From NCBI RefSeq assembly GCF_018873765.1, contig NC_057921.1, positions 67,321,557 through 67,385,556 of the forward strand: a stretch of DNA of 64,000 bases. The letters are read 5' to 3'. Each line of letters begins with the position of its first letter. Positions within the stretch are counted from its first letter, which is position 1. The position numbers and the translations under genes were made by a program. The stretch is from Telopea speciosissima (taxonomy: Eukaryota; Streptophyta; Magnoliopsida; Proteales; Proteaceae). Of the stretch, positions 11,351-24,928 are shown piece by piece. The notes under the pieces were generated by a model that saw only the letters and a list, made by a program, of their open reading frames with translations, was not told the DNA's origin and did not search any database.

Positions 11351-14300
11351 TTAAATAGTAGTCTTTAAATTAGGAGCTATTTCCATTCTTCCTTTCTGCT
11401 GTGCTGCCTCAACATATTGCTCTGCAAGTTTCTTTACTTTCTCGCCTTCTTTTATGATGAAATTTGCATTCTTTGCTTTTGAATGGTGTTTCATAACCTT
11501 CTCTGTAGTTTTACCTACAGCCCATCGGTACTGTTCAACTGTGATCACACCACTCTTGCACAGTGGCCTGATGTGCTCTTTAATGTAGGCTTCTACCTAC
11601 AAAAATTCAGATAAAACAATAAGAAAAATGGAAGCCAGCATATTTGAATAATATAAGAAAAAAATATGGACCAAAGCAGTTTAATCTCCGAGGGCTTTGA
11701 AATAGGCTAATTGATGAATCACGGGGTCTCCCCATTCCATTGTATCCCCCCCCCCTCCTCCTAGTTGAGGGCTGGCCTTTCTTTATTTATGTTCCGTTTT
11801 CCCCGCTCTCTTGGGGCCCCCTGCATTTCTTCTTCGGTAATGAATTTTTCATTCATCCCCCCAAAAAAATTCTGTGAGGTCTATTACAGTGTTCAAACAA
11901 ATATGCAAAACGACCAGTACTTAGGCAACTGTGACAAACAGAGACCAGTCTAGGTATCTTTTTACCTTCTTAGATATAGAATGGCTGAGGCCAGATTGCT
12001 TGTCATTGCATTCCAACTCCTTCCTTTGAAAATTTTGACTCGTTGAAGAAAGATTCGGAGAATTTTCCCCACCAAAAGAATCTTGATCTGCAACAAATCT
12101 GCCTGTGCAGCTATCTGTTACAACATTGGATGACCTAGCTACTATACTTGGTTTGCAACTCTCATTCTCTGGAAAAGCTATTTTCTCAGTTGAGGTCCCA
12201 TCTCCAATCATTTTATCTGGCTTTCTTGATGCTATCTGTGGAAATCTTTTTTCCAGTGGTTCTTTGTCGGGGCCATATAATTCTTCACATTCCGCCAAAG
12301 AAGGCTCCTCATTTCCTTCATCTTGCAACGTTTCAGGAGGAAGACATGGTGCATTTTCCTTGACCTCCAAGGTTGAGATTCCGAAGCCTCCATTTTTTTC
12401 ACATTTCAGAATACAAGAGGAGTCCATTGGGACCTCAACAGTCTGTAACCTCCCATTATCTTTAGAATCTTGATCATTTTTAGTCTTTTCGATATTAAGA
12501 GTAGAGAAGATCACCTTCATTTTCAAGTCACTTGGTTCTGGTTGTAATTTGGATGCCCTCAAAGCACCAGTACCAATATAATCTTCATCATCCAAATCGT
12601 ACTCAAAATCTCCATATATATCCAATTCTGGATGAGAATCCATGTCAAACACACTCTCAGGTCCTCCTTCCTCTATGACCGTTTCTGTAGGGTCATTATC
12701 ATCAAGGTTCTTTGTCACGCAACTTGGACTGTTTGGTGGGGAATCTGATATAAGCCCTGCCATTCTCAATGCATCTTCTACTGTGGGATCAGACAGAGTG
12801 TCTTCAAATGTAGGTTCTGTAGTTCCAGTAGTGTCTTCTGATGGAGGAGAAGATTTTGACTCTTCAACTCCACTATCCTTCTTGTTCTTTGCATGCTGTG
12901 ATAGCACCTGAGAACATAGATTTACATACACTAGTTTGCTGTTTGACCTATCAGCAACCTCCCTTTCAATGTTAACAGCATCTGCAACAGCCAACTCTGT
13001 TGCAGCAGTTCTGCAGATGACAGGCAGATTTTCTTTCTTCAAAAAATGCTCTGTCAGACGATAAAGTTGTACCTGTATGACAAGTATTTGGTATGTGAGA
13101 AAAACAGTCACCCAAACAATACACTGGCGTCAACACAAAGTACCAATTGCTAAAAAGAAAAGGGGAAAAAGACAGCATAGGAAGACTCTGCCTCAAAGCA
13201 ACTACTGAATGATTCTCACATGGTGTCAAAGATGATACTTCTGTAAGTGAGAAACTTAACCACATTTGAAATTAAAATGTGGCTATCAGAAAGCATGAAT
13301 TCTAGGGCAGTGCCTTCCACAATTTCAAAAGTACTTGAGATCTAAAGTGAAAGAACAGGCCAATTATTTAAGGGGAACTGATCAGACTTGTCCTAGTGTG
13401 GAAGAGTAAGACAGTTACTTTAGCTATGGGCTATGGCATGAGGTACCACATACCTGCCTAACTGAAGTAGGGACCTTATTATGGCGACTCGGTGCCAATA
13501 TTGGTCTCATATCCGATGGTAATTGAGCCTGCCAAATTAATCAAATGAAAAAAATATGTCAGTGAGGTGTTTCCAAGCTAAATAAACTGGATAGCTTTTT
13601 GTTTCAGCAAAAGAAATATATCGACGTACTAATAAAGGATAATTTCCTTTGAGCACTCCAATGTTCTCCTGTTTCCCTTGATTTTCATTCTTGTTTTCCC
13701 TAGCAGTCTTTCTTGCAAGAACTTCCAGTGCCCATTTCCTTTTATCTATCTTCACATCATTAGATTTACCAGCCATTTCCTTCTTAGATTGGGATTTTAT
13801 TTTGGAACTACTTGATAAAGAAATGGAGTTTGCCCTGTTTGTGGAATCATATGGATTCACATTCCGACAAGTAGCTTCACCCTTTAAGCTTGGAGCACAA
13901 CTCTTTTTCCCTTTATTATCGAAGGAAGGATTGCTCATCTCTGTTGAATCTTTACTTGTTGACTCTGTAGCAGACTGGACCATATGATTATCAATTGGTA
14001 TAGAAACTTTTTCCACTATTTTGCATTCATCATTCTTTTTCTGGTCACCAACACCTGTAAGAACTGAGAGAGGCTTGATATCATCCTTCCGTGGGAAGAC
14101 AGATGCATCAGCTAAATACAACCTGGAAAGAATGGGGTTTTCCATATCCATTTCAGACTCTTGCTCCATCCCTGAGCCCTTATTTAAAAGGTCAAGAACC
14201 AACTTCAGAGTCTCAACTTTCTCAGGCTTTGAAGTTCTCATGCACCGATGCTTCCAAAACTCAATTTCCCAATCTCTGTCCCATGCACGTCGTCGTCTTC

Positions 14301-17300
14301 CACTGGCTGTTCCATATATTTTCTTTGTTAAATTCTCACGTATCTTCCCTTTCGGGACTATTGACCTCTTCAACCTCACAATTGAAGGACTCGACTTTTG
14401 AACTGGTTCAGTTCTGGGTCCCGCTATTGCAGCCCTGAATGCAGACAGAAGCTTTGGATCAAAGATATTTTTACCAAGATCTTTTGAGGACTTGTTATGA
14501 ACTGCTTCTCTAATTTCTTCCCGCAGTTTCTGAACTTGCACTGATGACTCCTTGTCTTCTGTGGCTCTTCGCATGATCTTCTTCACTCTCAATCCAGCAG
14601 CATTATCTTTATCTCTAGTGGATTTATCAGTAGCTTTTGGGCATTGATGCCCTTCAGAAGATTTCCGATCTGTCCCCCTAACTATGCTCATGATATCTGA
14701 AGTTTCAGTTTCCCTTTCTTGATCACCTAGCAACTTATCATTTTCCGAAATTGCTAGAAGTCTGGAGCTTTTTTGGAAATCTTTGAGAGCAGAATCTTGA
14801 ACTTGGCACTTCTGGGTAGTCGGTCGAGGTTTTTCCTCGGGTAGGGCTTTCTTTGAAGAAAGCTTGGTAACCTTTTTAGCTCTAGCTTCTCCATCCTCGT
14901 TTTCAGTACAATTGTACTTTTCAACAGAATTCCTAGGAGAGACCAAGGAAAGGAGAGAGAAAAGTTAGAGACAGGAAAACAAACAGAGAAGTTAGAGAGG
15001 CAAAGAGAAATGTCAATGAAATTTCACCTTCTTGGGTGATGTTTTCTAGAATGGTCCATTCTGGTAAGCTTATCAGACTGGCCCAAATATCTAAAAAAGA
15101 GCGTACCCGGTGCACAAGGCTCTCACCATTGTGGGTTTGGGGAGGGTCGTAATGTATGCAGCATTACCCCTGCTTCGCAGAGAGGTTGTTTCCCGACTCA
15201 AATTTGCGACCACTAGGTCGCAAATGGAGCAACCTTACCGTTGCGTCAAGGTCCGCCCTCCAACTGGAATATCCATCGGCACTCAAATTTTATGGAGGTG
15301 TTGTCTACACCATCATCTATTAGCCTAGTAAGTTTCAGCCCAATCCAATTTTCTCATATGGAGATACAAAGCTTTGAAAACTGGTTGAAATTTCAACTAT
15401 AGCAATGGGTTTTGACAACTGAAAATACAAATGTAAAAGCTCAATACATATTGGGCCAGATGTTTCTAAGCAACTGCTTACATGGAGATCATGGACTTTC
15501 TCTTTACACCCGCAAGTCCAACAACATCCGCATTAGCATGACGGTCCATCCTGCCAACTGAAGAGAATGCAACAATGAGGCTTATGAGACACAGTATGAT
15601 AACAGAATGAACATGGTAAGTACTTTAAAATGACCCTCAACAGTGCAGGTTTGTTCAACCAGTTCAGGCCTGTGGACTGACCCAAGTCAGCCCTATAACC
15701 CTGTTACCCTCACAACTGAAAGATGTACTTTTAACCTAGTTCAATGGTTTCAGTGCCAGGTTGATATGTTTGACTGTTAAAACTGCCAGTTCAATCATCC
15801 GGTGAGACATAACTCAAAACTGTTTTGTGGCCCTGATCACAATCAGGCAGTTCAATTGATCACTCTTGTTTGACTTTCAAAACTGTTAGAACAAATCTAC
15901 AATAGAATCTTCATGTAAATGCTTCACAATAGAAATTAGAACGAACAATTCAGGCTATAAAAAGAAAATGTTCCATACTAATGGATTCGGGTCCATAACC
16001 ATGGGTTCCAATGTATGAGATCTTGTAGCACTTACCAATGAAGCCCTATCAATTAATATTACACAGAAGAAATCAATTCTAGACACTAATACAATTAGAT
16101 CCGCTCTTCATAGACAAACTTGGGATTTGCGATCCCAGCTAAGATCAGTTCAGGATCATGGGATCCTTTTCCCGGAACGAGATTGGTTTCTAGGATCACT
16201 TCTGGCTTTAGGCCTTTTACTAGTTAATCCCGGTAAAGCACCCAGACGGTGTATTTTTTTGAAACGAGGTCCTCGGTAACAAGACATAAAGACTCCTCTC
16301 TTTTTTTTTTTCTTTTTTTATTGTTATTGAAATTTCATTTTAGAATAACCCTAAATTAAGTTAAGAATGAACTAAACCATGGTGAACAGTTCAAGTGCCA
16401 GTTCAATGGTAAGACTGGTCCTGATAAATATCAGATCAGATATAAGATTGTGTAGTGACTCTGGTCCCAATCACTTAGATAATCAAACCAGTCTGGTCCA
16501 GGTTTTAAAACTATTTGAACAAATTATTACCCAAAACTTTATGTAACACCTCACACCAACAGACATAATCATGCATCTGCAGTAAAAGAATGGCATGAAA
16601 GAGAGAAGCAGATGCCATTCAACAAACCTTACCTGATGAAGAAGGTTCTGCTGAATTGTACTGCTGCATATTTCTGGCAACTTGATTTTCTGTTGCATCA
16701 TCAATCTCGCTCTCAACTAGAAGATTGTGATAAGCAGAACATGTCAAACATATATAAGGTTTAAGGGTGCATCTTGTTGTGGCCAAAGTGGTGAACTGAG
16801 AAGTTGTAACCTTCTTTGGAATGCCCCTTGTCTTATTCCCCAAAATTCTTTAAGTCAGGGGTAAAAAAGGGTTTTCAAAACAATTATGTCATTCTCAAGA
16901 GCTGTCATTGCCTTGCACGTTTTTTGAGTATACATGTGAAATGACAGGTTTTACCCTCATTGAAAGAAGAAGTGTGTTATACTAAAAGGGCAAAAAAAAT
17001 AAGGTTAAAACTTCTTTTTTCACCAACTTCGGTTACAACAACATTTTCCTACAGTTTAAACTTACCCATTATATACAAATCATTCAATTTGAAAATAAAA
17101 TAAAAAATTTCAAAATTGTGTTGCTACCTGACAAAGATCTGACAGATGGGTCAAGATGAAGAACAACACTGGATTCACTTTCAGATGGAGCACTCGCAAT
17201 GCAGGGTTGAATGGAAGGTTTGAAAGGAACAATACATCCATCAGAACCATTTGGCTCAAAAATTGCTTTATCATAACTTTTTGTCACCAATGCGCTATGA

Positions 17301-20300
17301 GTCAAGGATGTATCCTGTGATGAGGACAATCCTAATGATAATTCCTGTGCCCCAATGTTTGGTTTTGTTTTAGTGGTTTCCTTCAATTGTGTTTCCATCA
17401 TGGAGCTAGTGGCATTGGAATTGGATAGAAATGTCTCTTTCTCTGGGTCCATGACAACTTCTGTTACTGCAAAAAGATTGTCACTTGATTCTTGAGTCCA
17501 CTGCACTCTTTCAACCAATGAGACAACGACAGCAGTCTCCCCCGCATCAGCAACAGATACTGACACTTTTCCTGAAAAACCAACATCAATTGAAGATTCA
17601 TGACCAGAAGTTTCAGGACCAAATTGGTTCCCTTGTCTTTGTGCTGAAATCCAATCAGACTCTGGTGGCACTTCATCAGTTATACACCTATTACAAGAGT
17701 ACAAATAAGATAATTAAATTGGCCATATTCTTTCTGGACCACTCAAAATAATTCCATATTAGCTGACAAGAAATCTCAAATCTCCATTCAATCTTTTTAC
17801 TTAATTTCAAAAGCAACAGTTGAACGGTACATTAGAAAGTAGCAAGGAAAACAGAAAAATTTGCAACTTAATGCAAACTCTGAAAGATCAGACAAAGTTC
17901 TGATTACCTTGGACACAACCACGAATTATTTGTTGAACTTTCAGGAACAAATCCTACACAATAAGCATGATACCTGTCTCCACACAAGTTAAGGCCCATC
18001 AGTAGAGCACCAAAGTGATAAATGAATAGCACTAATTGCTGTGGACAAACAAAATATATGCAAAATAGGAGCGGATATCTATATATATATATATAGAAAT
18101 ACCCAAATCAGCACAATATAGAACAGATGGCTTCATTTCTCAACCTCTGACTTTATGGAATTTGTTTTTTTTTTTTTTGTGCAATTCAGAACCACTTAAA
18201 TGCAATTGTACAACTGGCTGTATTGGAGAGGCGGGTGTTAGTAAATGAAAAGATTGCAATACTCAGCAAAGTTTATTTGCAAGAATCACCACCAGTTGTA
18301 AATAACTGGTTTAGTGGTATTGTCAATCTATAAAAAATATATCTGAAACAATACATTGAAAGAACAATGCTTACCATAAATCACATGAATCACAAGCAAT
18401 TGATGTATCAAGATTCAAATTTTCTTCAACGGCTACCAGTCCATTTCGTATCTTGCAGCCATCCCCATCCAGACAGATTACTGCCTAGAAAGTGATAAAC
18501 CACATATGGATTAGATAGCAGTAAAATCTATTGACGGACAAAATGGAAACAGGAAGTATAACTTTTGAAAGACAATAGAGGACAATTACATTTTCATCAA
18601 TGTAATATGATGGAAAAGAAAGAGTGTTGCAATTTCCTTGAATGCACCAATCATCATCTCTGCATACATAAACAATACCACAGAGTATTAGTAACAAAAC
18701 TGGGTAGTAGGAAATAGAAAATATTAGCAGTGAAATCAGATAGAGGTTATTCTCCCTCAGTGAAACCTTACCCCAGTTACTTGGGTTCAGCTACATGCCT
18801 ATATCTTCTACTCTATTAAGGCCATAGGTTTTTTTTTTTTTTTTTTTAAATCATCAGCACTCGTGTCTTTCCTTGCCACTTCAATCCAAGTCCCCATGAT
18901 CTTTTAACAATTAACAGTACCAAGTTATACCATAGAAATTCCCGTTGATCTTCATTTCACATGCCTGAACCATCTCATTCGAGTTTCCCTCATCTTGTCA
19001 TCTATTGATGCAATTCTACGTTTCCTGTTATGAATTTATCTCTGATAATATCCTTCTTGGTCTTGCTAGTCATCCATCTCAACCAGCAACTAGTATAGTT
19101 ATGCATGCAGCAAGCCAGCAACTATGAGGGATGTGCAACCTTATCTTGCATGGCTACAAATCAAGAGTCGTTTAACCTCATGGAATGCTTTGTCTGTTTG
19201 ACTCTGTATGCTATGTCTGGCTTCAACTTCCAGTCTTAGTACACTACAAATGATTCCCTCAGACCTTCATCAGATAAATCATGAAACCCTATGACATCAC
19301 TAATCGGGTATGATGTACTTAAAGTAGAGCTTCAGTCAAAGGTAAACTCCAGTTTTCTAAATCCGGTGAACATCAACTACATTAGTTTTGGGGCCATCAA
19401 TATCCTCAATCCAAACTATTTTTATATCTCAATGGCACCACTTCCTTTTTCAACACCAACAATGCCTTAGAAAGAGAAACAAGAAGATGAGTGAAGCAGA
19501 AAAAATAAGGCTTTTGATCTTATAAAGAAAAAAAGGCCGTACCCAGTGCACAAGGTTCCTGTGTTTAGCAGGGTCTGGGGAAGGTCAAATGTACGCAGCC
19601 TTACCCCTGTTTCCAGAGAGGCTGTTTCTAGGACTTGAACCCGTGACCAAGCGTTCAGCAAGTGAGCACTTGACCATCGCGCCAAGCACAACCTTATATT
19701 AAGTTTATTAAAAAAATATTATAATTCTGTTTCATGTCAAATGGGAACGATTGAATACTGGTATAATTCTAAAGAGTCAAAGTTTCTCTATGTCCACTTG
19801 CACCAACGTTATAGTGGTGTATTCCGACATATTGTTGGACAAAAGGTTTCTGAAGAACTGACACCAAGGGATATGTATAGAAATGAATTACTACCTGGGA
19901 AATGAGTCCTCATCAGCTTTTCGGCTTCCAATTGTATCATAAACCTGAGGTTATCAAATGAAAGCCATAGCATGTGTTAGCCATGAAGTAGAATAAACCT
20001 GAAATCATTGCTTCAAGAGAACTTCAAGAAAGGAGACAAAAACAATTTTTGCAAGATTACATGGAACAGAGATCAATGGCAGCATATAAGGTTTACAAAC
20101 AAGTTGCAAAATGCATAAACAACCGCAGCAAGAACAGAGATTATGACAAAAACAATAGTAATATGCTCATAATAACAAGAAAAAGAAAATGAGATACATT
20201 TCCTCAATTTTGCAAGGCCAAAGGTCTAGTATAGATGGTGACACTCACTGGGATGCATGTGATTAGTTGAAATTCCCTCTGGCAAAGTGGACAGATATTT

Positions 20301-23300
20301 GTAACGGTAGCCCAATTGTCAATGCATGCAAAACAGAACCTGAAATTCATGTGCAGAAATTGCATCATCCGGCCGGCTTGTACTTTCAAAGAAAATATAA
20401 ACAGGTATGTATTTATATTTGTGGTTAGTTTAACCCCACTCCAGATAATAAATTAATAGAAATAATAATAAACTTTCCATTGTAAACTCCAACATCATAT
20501 AGTTTACAGAAACAAATGTTAAAAATTGAATGTTTAACAAGTGTAGAGAAACTTGGTGAGGAACATGCATTAAATACTCAAAAAAAAGTGTGCAAGGAAA
20601 TGATGACTTCTTAAATGATTCAGACAATCACTGTGTATGGAGCAACTACAAAATATGAACTAATATTGCAGATAGCTGAGCAATCTGCCCAAAGAGCATG
20701 GTTCAGCAGCAGCAGCAGCTGTTGATGAAGCTATGCTTCATCAATGAGTAACCATTATTGTTACAGGTGAATCAGCTTGTATCTACAATCTACGTAAGGT
20801 TTCATATCACAGAGATGCAAGAAACAAAAGGGTTCTGAAGCAAATAATGCAGATCAAACTTCTCTACGTTGCAATAATTCTGTTTGAGGTGAAATATCAA
20901 GAACATGTCCGCCAAGACAAACAAATATCTGCATCCTGCTCTATCCATCTATGTTCCTTTGGAATTTTTCACATCTGCAGTGTCAACAGGTGACATACTC
21001 GATGGAGAACCCAGCTGGAGGAAAGAGAAGGTCAAAAAAGACTGTTATCCAGAATTTTACAGTTCTTCTTGAGATGGAATTGGGCCTAAAACGGTCATTG
21101 AGATGGAGCCATATGAGGTGGCTAGATCACCTAAATAGGCTTATTTTAATGGAAATAAGCTTTGGGTTGGATTATGTATGTGTTGGACCTTTGATCCCAT
21201 GTGTTTTCTTTGTAATGGGCCACTTTAATGAGCCTATAATATGTGGGTAGAGACTAGACATACAAGATTACTTAGTTAAATGTATTTATTTCTTTATTTT
21301 TATTGTTATTAAGTGTTTTAGTTAGGCTGGATTAGGACTGTACAAGTCCAGCCCTGTTTTGAGTTTGTTTCCTTTATTATTTCACTTTCCTAGTCAATTT
21401 AGGTTACCTTATTAGTTAAGAATTGGGTTAGACCTTTCCTTTTTAGTGTCGGTTTTAGTATTCTATGTAAGTTTGTAAGGGAGACCAGCACTGTACACGA
21501 ATTTAGTAAAGAAATTGCAGCTTTTGCTTGCCTCTCATGTTTGAAGATCTCTTGTGTTTGATCAAGGAACCCCTTGTGTGCGATCAAGGTAGGTTGGTGT
21601 TTGATCCAATTGAACCACCTTGCGTTGTGAAGCCCGGGTGTTATTTTTTGTTGTCCTTATTATTCCATCATCTTCTTCATCCATTAACAATTAAGTATTC
21701 TTCTATTTTCCTACAACTAGAATCCTTTCTTCTAGAAAATCATTTACATGTTTTTGAGATTAAGCAAACCAGTCTTTGGATTTGGCTGAAATTTGGATTC
21801 AATCTTAAGAACTCAATGTAAATCTCACTCAATTATGACCAGCCAATTGTCTGCTGGAGTGAAATCTCTATTTTGCCCTTTACCTTGTTAAACCCTGTTT
21901 TACATCTGAATTCTGATTTCATGAACCTATTTAGCTACTGATTATAGGTTAATTTCATATCTGAAATCAGTAACCTATCTTCACCTCCAAACCCTAATTC
22001 CATTAGCTATTTTACTGTTTTACACCAAGTCATATTGCTACTGGGACTTAACCATTTCTGCTGAGCTGGCCATCCAATTGATTTCAGAATTTCAGCAACT
22101 GTTCCTTCAATTGTTTGTTGAACTTGATTGGAGTTTGGGATCATTCTAGCCATCTGATTTCATGCTATGTGATTGCTCTCTAATGTGAGCTTTTATTCTC
22201 TGAGAAAATATCCTATTTTGGTACTGTTTTGATCATTCAATTACAGCTCTACATTACCATACTTTGGCCTTGAAGTACTTATCAGGCCCAACACATTCCT
22301 ATGGGCTTTGTGAACAGTCCAGCCACCCACAGGAATCAAGCAACTACGAAAGAAGATACCCAAATTATGCAAATTATCTGAGATCATTATGGGCCTAACT
22401 TGTCACTACTTTCCTCTATTTGGCTATCTAAATATCTTTTCTTAGGTGTCTTAGATTTGCTTGTACTGTAGAAGTTCAAATTTGGTTAGAAATTATTTTC
22501 ACTTCATCTTGTTTGAGGAAGCACAGATAATCTGCAGAAATAGGGGCAACGGGAGGAGGAAAGCTTTGGTACATGGTACAAGGAAGGCAAAAAACAAGTT
22601 ATACAAAAGATATCTTATCTTCATGATTCAACACCTAAAAAATTAAGCAAGGAAAGCAGTCTATCTTGCTAAAAAAATCAGCCACTGCCTAAGTAACCAA
22701 AATTTTTGCTTCTTAAGCTAATCCACTATGCTACCTTTGAATGTTTTAAGTCCAGGCATTAGCTGTAAAGCCCAACACCATTTGTGGAGTAAAGTTAATA
22801 GTACTTGTTATGTGAAACCAATAGGCCAGATTTTGCTGGAATTGTGTTCACTTTTTGTCAATAAACTATAGGGAACCAGAAACAAACTTAGATGGGCAAA
22901 AAAGAGCGTCCTAGTGCATGAGGCTCCCACTACTGCAGGGCCTGGGAGGAGCAAATGTATGCAGCCTTATTCCCTGCATCGCAGGAGAGGCTGTTTCCAA
23001 GTTTTGAACCCACAGATTTAGATGAACATAGCTTGTGTATATATATATATATATGTACACAACCATTAATTCCAGTAATTTTATCCTTGCATTAGATTCA
23101 TTGTTGCCCAGAGGGAGATAGACAGTGGACTGGTAACAACATTGAAATGGCATATAATCTCAAAAATGGCTAAAATTTTACAAAATCTAAAAATGAGAAT
23201 AATTCAAAGATATACCAATGCTGGCAGCAGTCAAGAACTCCTCTGTCAATAATGATATCCATGCAAATCCCACATCTTTCATTCTCAAAAGCAGCACCAT

Positions 23301-24037
23301 CCTGCACATACACACAATAGATTACTCTTAACAGATAATTTTCACACCCACACAACGTGAATTGTAGATAAGTTCACTGTCAAACAAACAATAGCAAAGA
23401 CCTTCAAGCTTCCTTATCTGCTTGTATTTAACTAAGAGTTGCAGCAAAGGGAATAAGATAGGCTATGTGGAAACCTTGCTTAAAAGAAAAGGCAGCGATT
23501 ATAACCTGCTAACTAAAGAATTGCTAAGATATACCAAATATCCCGCATTTATGGCAACATAAGAGTTTGTCTTTCAAACAGCTCAGCTGGGCAAGTGAGG
23601 GTTTTTTTTTTTTTCTTTCTCTTTTCGATGAATAAGCAAGTGATATTTTTAATTAGAAAAATTTTCAAACTAAGAAACTCCAATAACAAAAAAAATGTTC
23701 AACAACCGATTACTTGCCAATTATAACTGTCATAGGATCCCTGGACCTGGACAAAAGAAATTCCCCCAAAAAAATCCCCAAACCATTTCTTGGTTTCTTC
23801 AATGTATATTTAATGGAGCCTCAACGTCAAAGTAAAAGTATTTCATGGAAGTTTAGATATCCAATCACAAAGAACATTCATGATTCAACCCATCATAGGT
23901 GCCAGCAGTAAGAGTGGAATGAACATATTAAAAACTGAATCACATAGCAGTTAACGTTTGTAACTTACAACATCATCCCCAACTTCAAAATTAGCTTCTT
24001 CCAGTAGCCCATTGGTTTCAACTTCCAGTTCCACCAT
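11351..24037 (-). CDS. RING and PHD finger protein, PHRF1-like (At4g10930 family)
   Basis: Predicted 1330-residue nuclear protein in 14 coding exons (5' to 3' on the - strand): 23969-24037, 23216-23301, 20249-20339, 19895-19944, 18590-18659, 18375-18484, 17908-17973, 17128-17687, 16633-16716, 15482-15557, 13630-14932, 13454-13528, 11966-13072, 11351-11596. Junctions keep frame throughout. A RING spans residues about 33-71 (CGIC, CQHWFCFAC, CPLC). A PHD finger follows ([10 protein letters not shown] ... CLDGDGC ... [13 protein letters not shown] ... WLCPRC). A long polar, Ser/Lys-rich middle and an acidic segment ([18 protein letters not shown]) come next. The last exon has a helical conserved end ([19 protein letters not shown]). 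In animals PHRF1 carries a C-terminal RNA polymerase II CTD-binding SRI domain; that the plant end does the same is inference. Role: probably chromatin-linked E3 ligase or reader. An untranslated first exon is likely at about 24618-24750. Confidence 0.9.
11597..11965 (-). other. Intron 13 of the RING-PHD gene
   Basis: 369 bp between the last two coding exons, with a C-rich run near 11748. No element recognised. Confidence 0.75.
13073..13453 (-). other. Intron 12 of the RING-PHD gene
   Basis: 381 bp of AT-rich sequence between coding exons 12 and 13. I see nothing else in it. Confidence 0.75.
14933..15481 (-). other. Intron 10 of the RING-PHD gene
   Basis: 549 bp. Its right half carries an Au SINE (about 15101-15260); the rest is unremarkable. 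Confidence 0.8.
15101..15260 (-). mobile_element. Au SINE copy 1
   Basis: Read on the - strand it has the Au SINE layout: a tRNA-like head (GGTAAGGTTGCTCC), a region with a B-box-like segment, the GGTAATGCTGCATAC block, and the conserved end that reads GTGCACCGGGTACGC. It lies in an intron of the RING-PHD gene, in the same sense as that gene. I could not define clean target duplications. Confidence 0.8.
15558..16632 (-). other. Intron 9 of the RING-PHD gene
   Basis: 1075 bp between coding exons 9 and 10. It contains a T-rich run near 16300-16320 and several degenerate AACTG-rich repeats around 15650-15900, but no element I can name. Confidence 0.7.
16717..17127 (-). other. Intron 8 of the RING-PHD gene
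   Basis: 411 bp. No feature recognised beyond AT-rich sequence. Confidence 0.7.
17974..18374 (-). other. Intron 6 of the RING-PHD gene
   Basis: 401 bp between the two exons of the distal PHD half. It holds a short AT microsatellite near 18075 and a T run near 18165. Confidence 0.75.
18660..19894 (-). other. Intron 4 of the RING-PHD gene
   Basis: 1235 bp. It holds an Au SINE at about 19540-19690 and a T-run near 18830. No other gene. Confidence 0.8.
19538..19690 (-). mobile_element. Au SINE copy 2
   Basis: Same family and orientation as copy 1, recognised by the GTACCCAGTGCACAAGG end, the GCAGCCTTACCCCTG block and the tRNA-like GACTTGAACCCGTGACCA region as written on the + strand. The head segment is more diverged (a longer loop around 19655-19675). 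Confidence 0.8.
21114..22256 (+). mobile_element. Solo LTR, copy A of the local LTR family
   Basis: 1143-bp element starting TGAGGTGG and ending CTACATTA, flanked by a 5-bp duplication CCATA at 21109-21113 and 22257-22261. This is the hallmark of an LTR retrotransposon reduced to one LTR by recombination. The first 500 bp match copies at 34789 and 60994-62057 (shared AATAGGCTTATTT, GTGTTGGACC, TAAGTGTTTTAGTTAGGCTG). Superfamily cannot be set without an internal region. It inserted in an intron, antisense to the gene. Confidence 0.85.
22906..23020 (-). mobile_element. Au SINE copy 3, truncated
   Basis: The 3' two thirds of an Au SINE (AGTGCATGAGGCTCCCAC, GCAGCCTTATTCCC and GAGGCTGTTTCCAAG blocks as read on +). 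The tRNA-derived head is missing after about 23020. Confidence 0.75.
23302..23968 (-). other. Intron 1 (coding) of the RING-PHD gene
   Basis: 667 bp between the start exon and the exon that opens the RING. A T-run lies near 23604. Nothing else recognised. Confidence 0.75.
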
Positions 24038-24928
24038 TTTGTCAGAAGAATAATATGCATTCAAAGTAAAATCTACACAGATCCTGCGTGAGATAACCAA
24101 CTAAGACCTTCAGTTACTATGTAAAGACCTTATAAAGTGTTCTGATGAAAATTTTACGAGAAAGAGAAGCACCTATTACATGGGGACGCAGAGATCAGCC
24201 ACTTTGAGGAAATTTCAATACAAATTCATCTAGATCCGCTTCTGGACCAAAACAAATGTCAGAAGACAAAAATAAACATAATTTGGAGAGGAGGATTGGT
24301 TTACATAAGACTAAGTAAGTGGAAACCAGAGAATTTACCCTATATGCCGTATGCCCACACCTAAACATTAAAAAAGAACAAGAATCATGGCCCTGACACC
24401 TTCCTGTAAGCTAAAATGGTCTAGGGTTTGCAGGAATGGACATTTTGTCCATATTTCTAAAGGGTTTTACACATTGATCACATCTGAAATTGCGTGGGGA
24501 ATATAACTATTATCAACGAATAATAATAACGTAACAAAAGGGAATTGGCAATTGGGAAGGACAGAGAGTGAGATTGGAGTGGGGGGGTGGGGGGTGGGAG
24601 AGAGACTGCAGTACCTGAAAGGCTGAAACTAACAGAAAACCACCATTTCCAATACCTCTTCCTTAATTCTTCTTCTGGTTCTTCCTTAATTCTTCTCCCG
24701 GCGAACCAAAGCAAGAAAGGGAAATATTCGGGTTCGCGGGTTTCCTGAGACAATATCCGTAACTGCTGACTGGCAACTAGCTGGCAGTAGCAGAGAGTGG
24801 TGGGTGGGGCGAGAGGTTTGAGTCAGCAATTGGATGTTGACGTCGACTGTTTGTCTTTGCCACGTAGGCCCACGTAGGTTTAAAGCATAAGGGCCTCTAA
24901 TTTTTAGGACGCAAAGTTTCTTTTAATT
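24038..24928 (-). promoter_or_regulatory. Leader and promoter region of the RING-PHD gene
   Basis: The start exon extends upstream to an acceptor at about 24083. A probable donor reading TTTCAG|GTACTG near 24617 would make 24618-24750 an untranslated first exon. Upstream, two ACGT cores in CCACGTAGG context (about 24858-24877) and a TGACGTCGAC motif near 24838 are candidate bZIP sites. No clear TATA box. Confidence 0.4.

Larger units (their letters stand above)
20340..23215 (-). other. Intron 2 of the RING-PHD gene, splitting the RING finger
   Basis: 2876-bp intron in phase 2, inside the Trp codon after the CQH zinc ligands. It contains a full-length solo LTR (21114-22256), a partial Au SINE (about 22906-23020) and a TA microsatellite (about 23037-23054). 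No host gene is seen inside. Confidence 0.85.
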
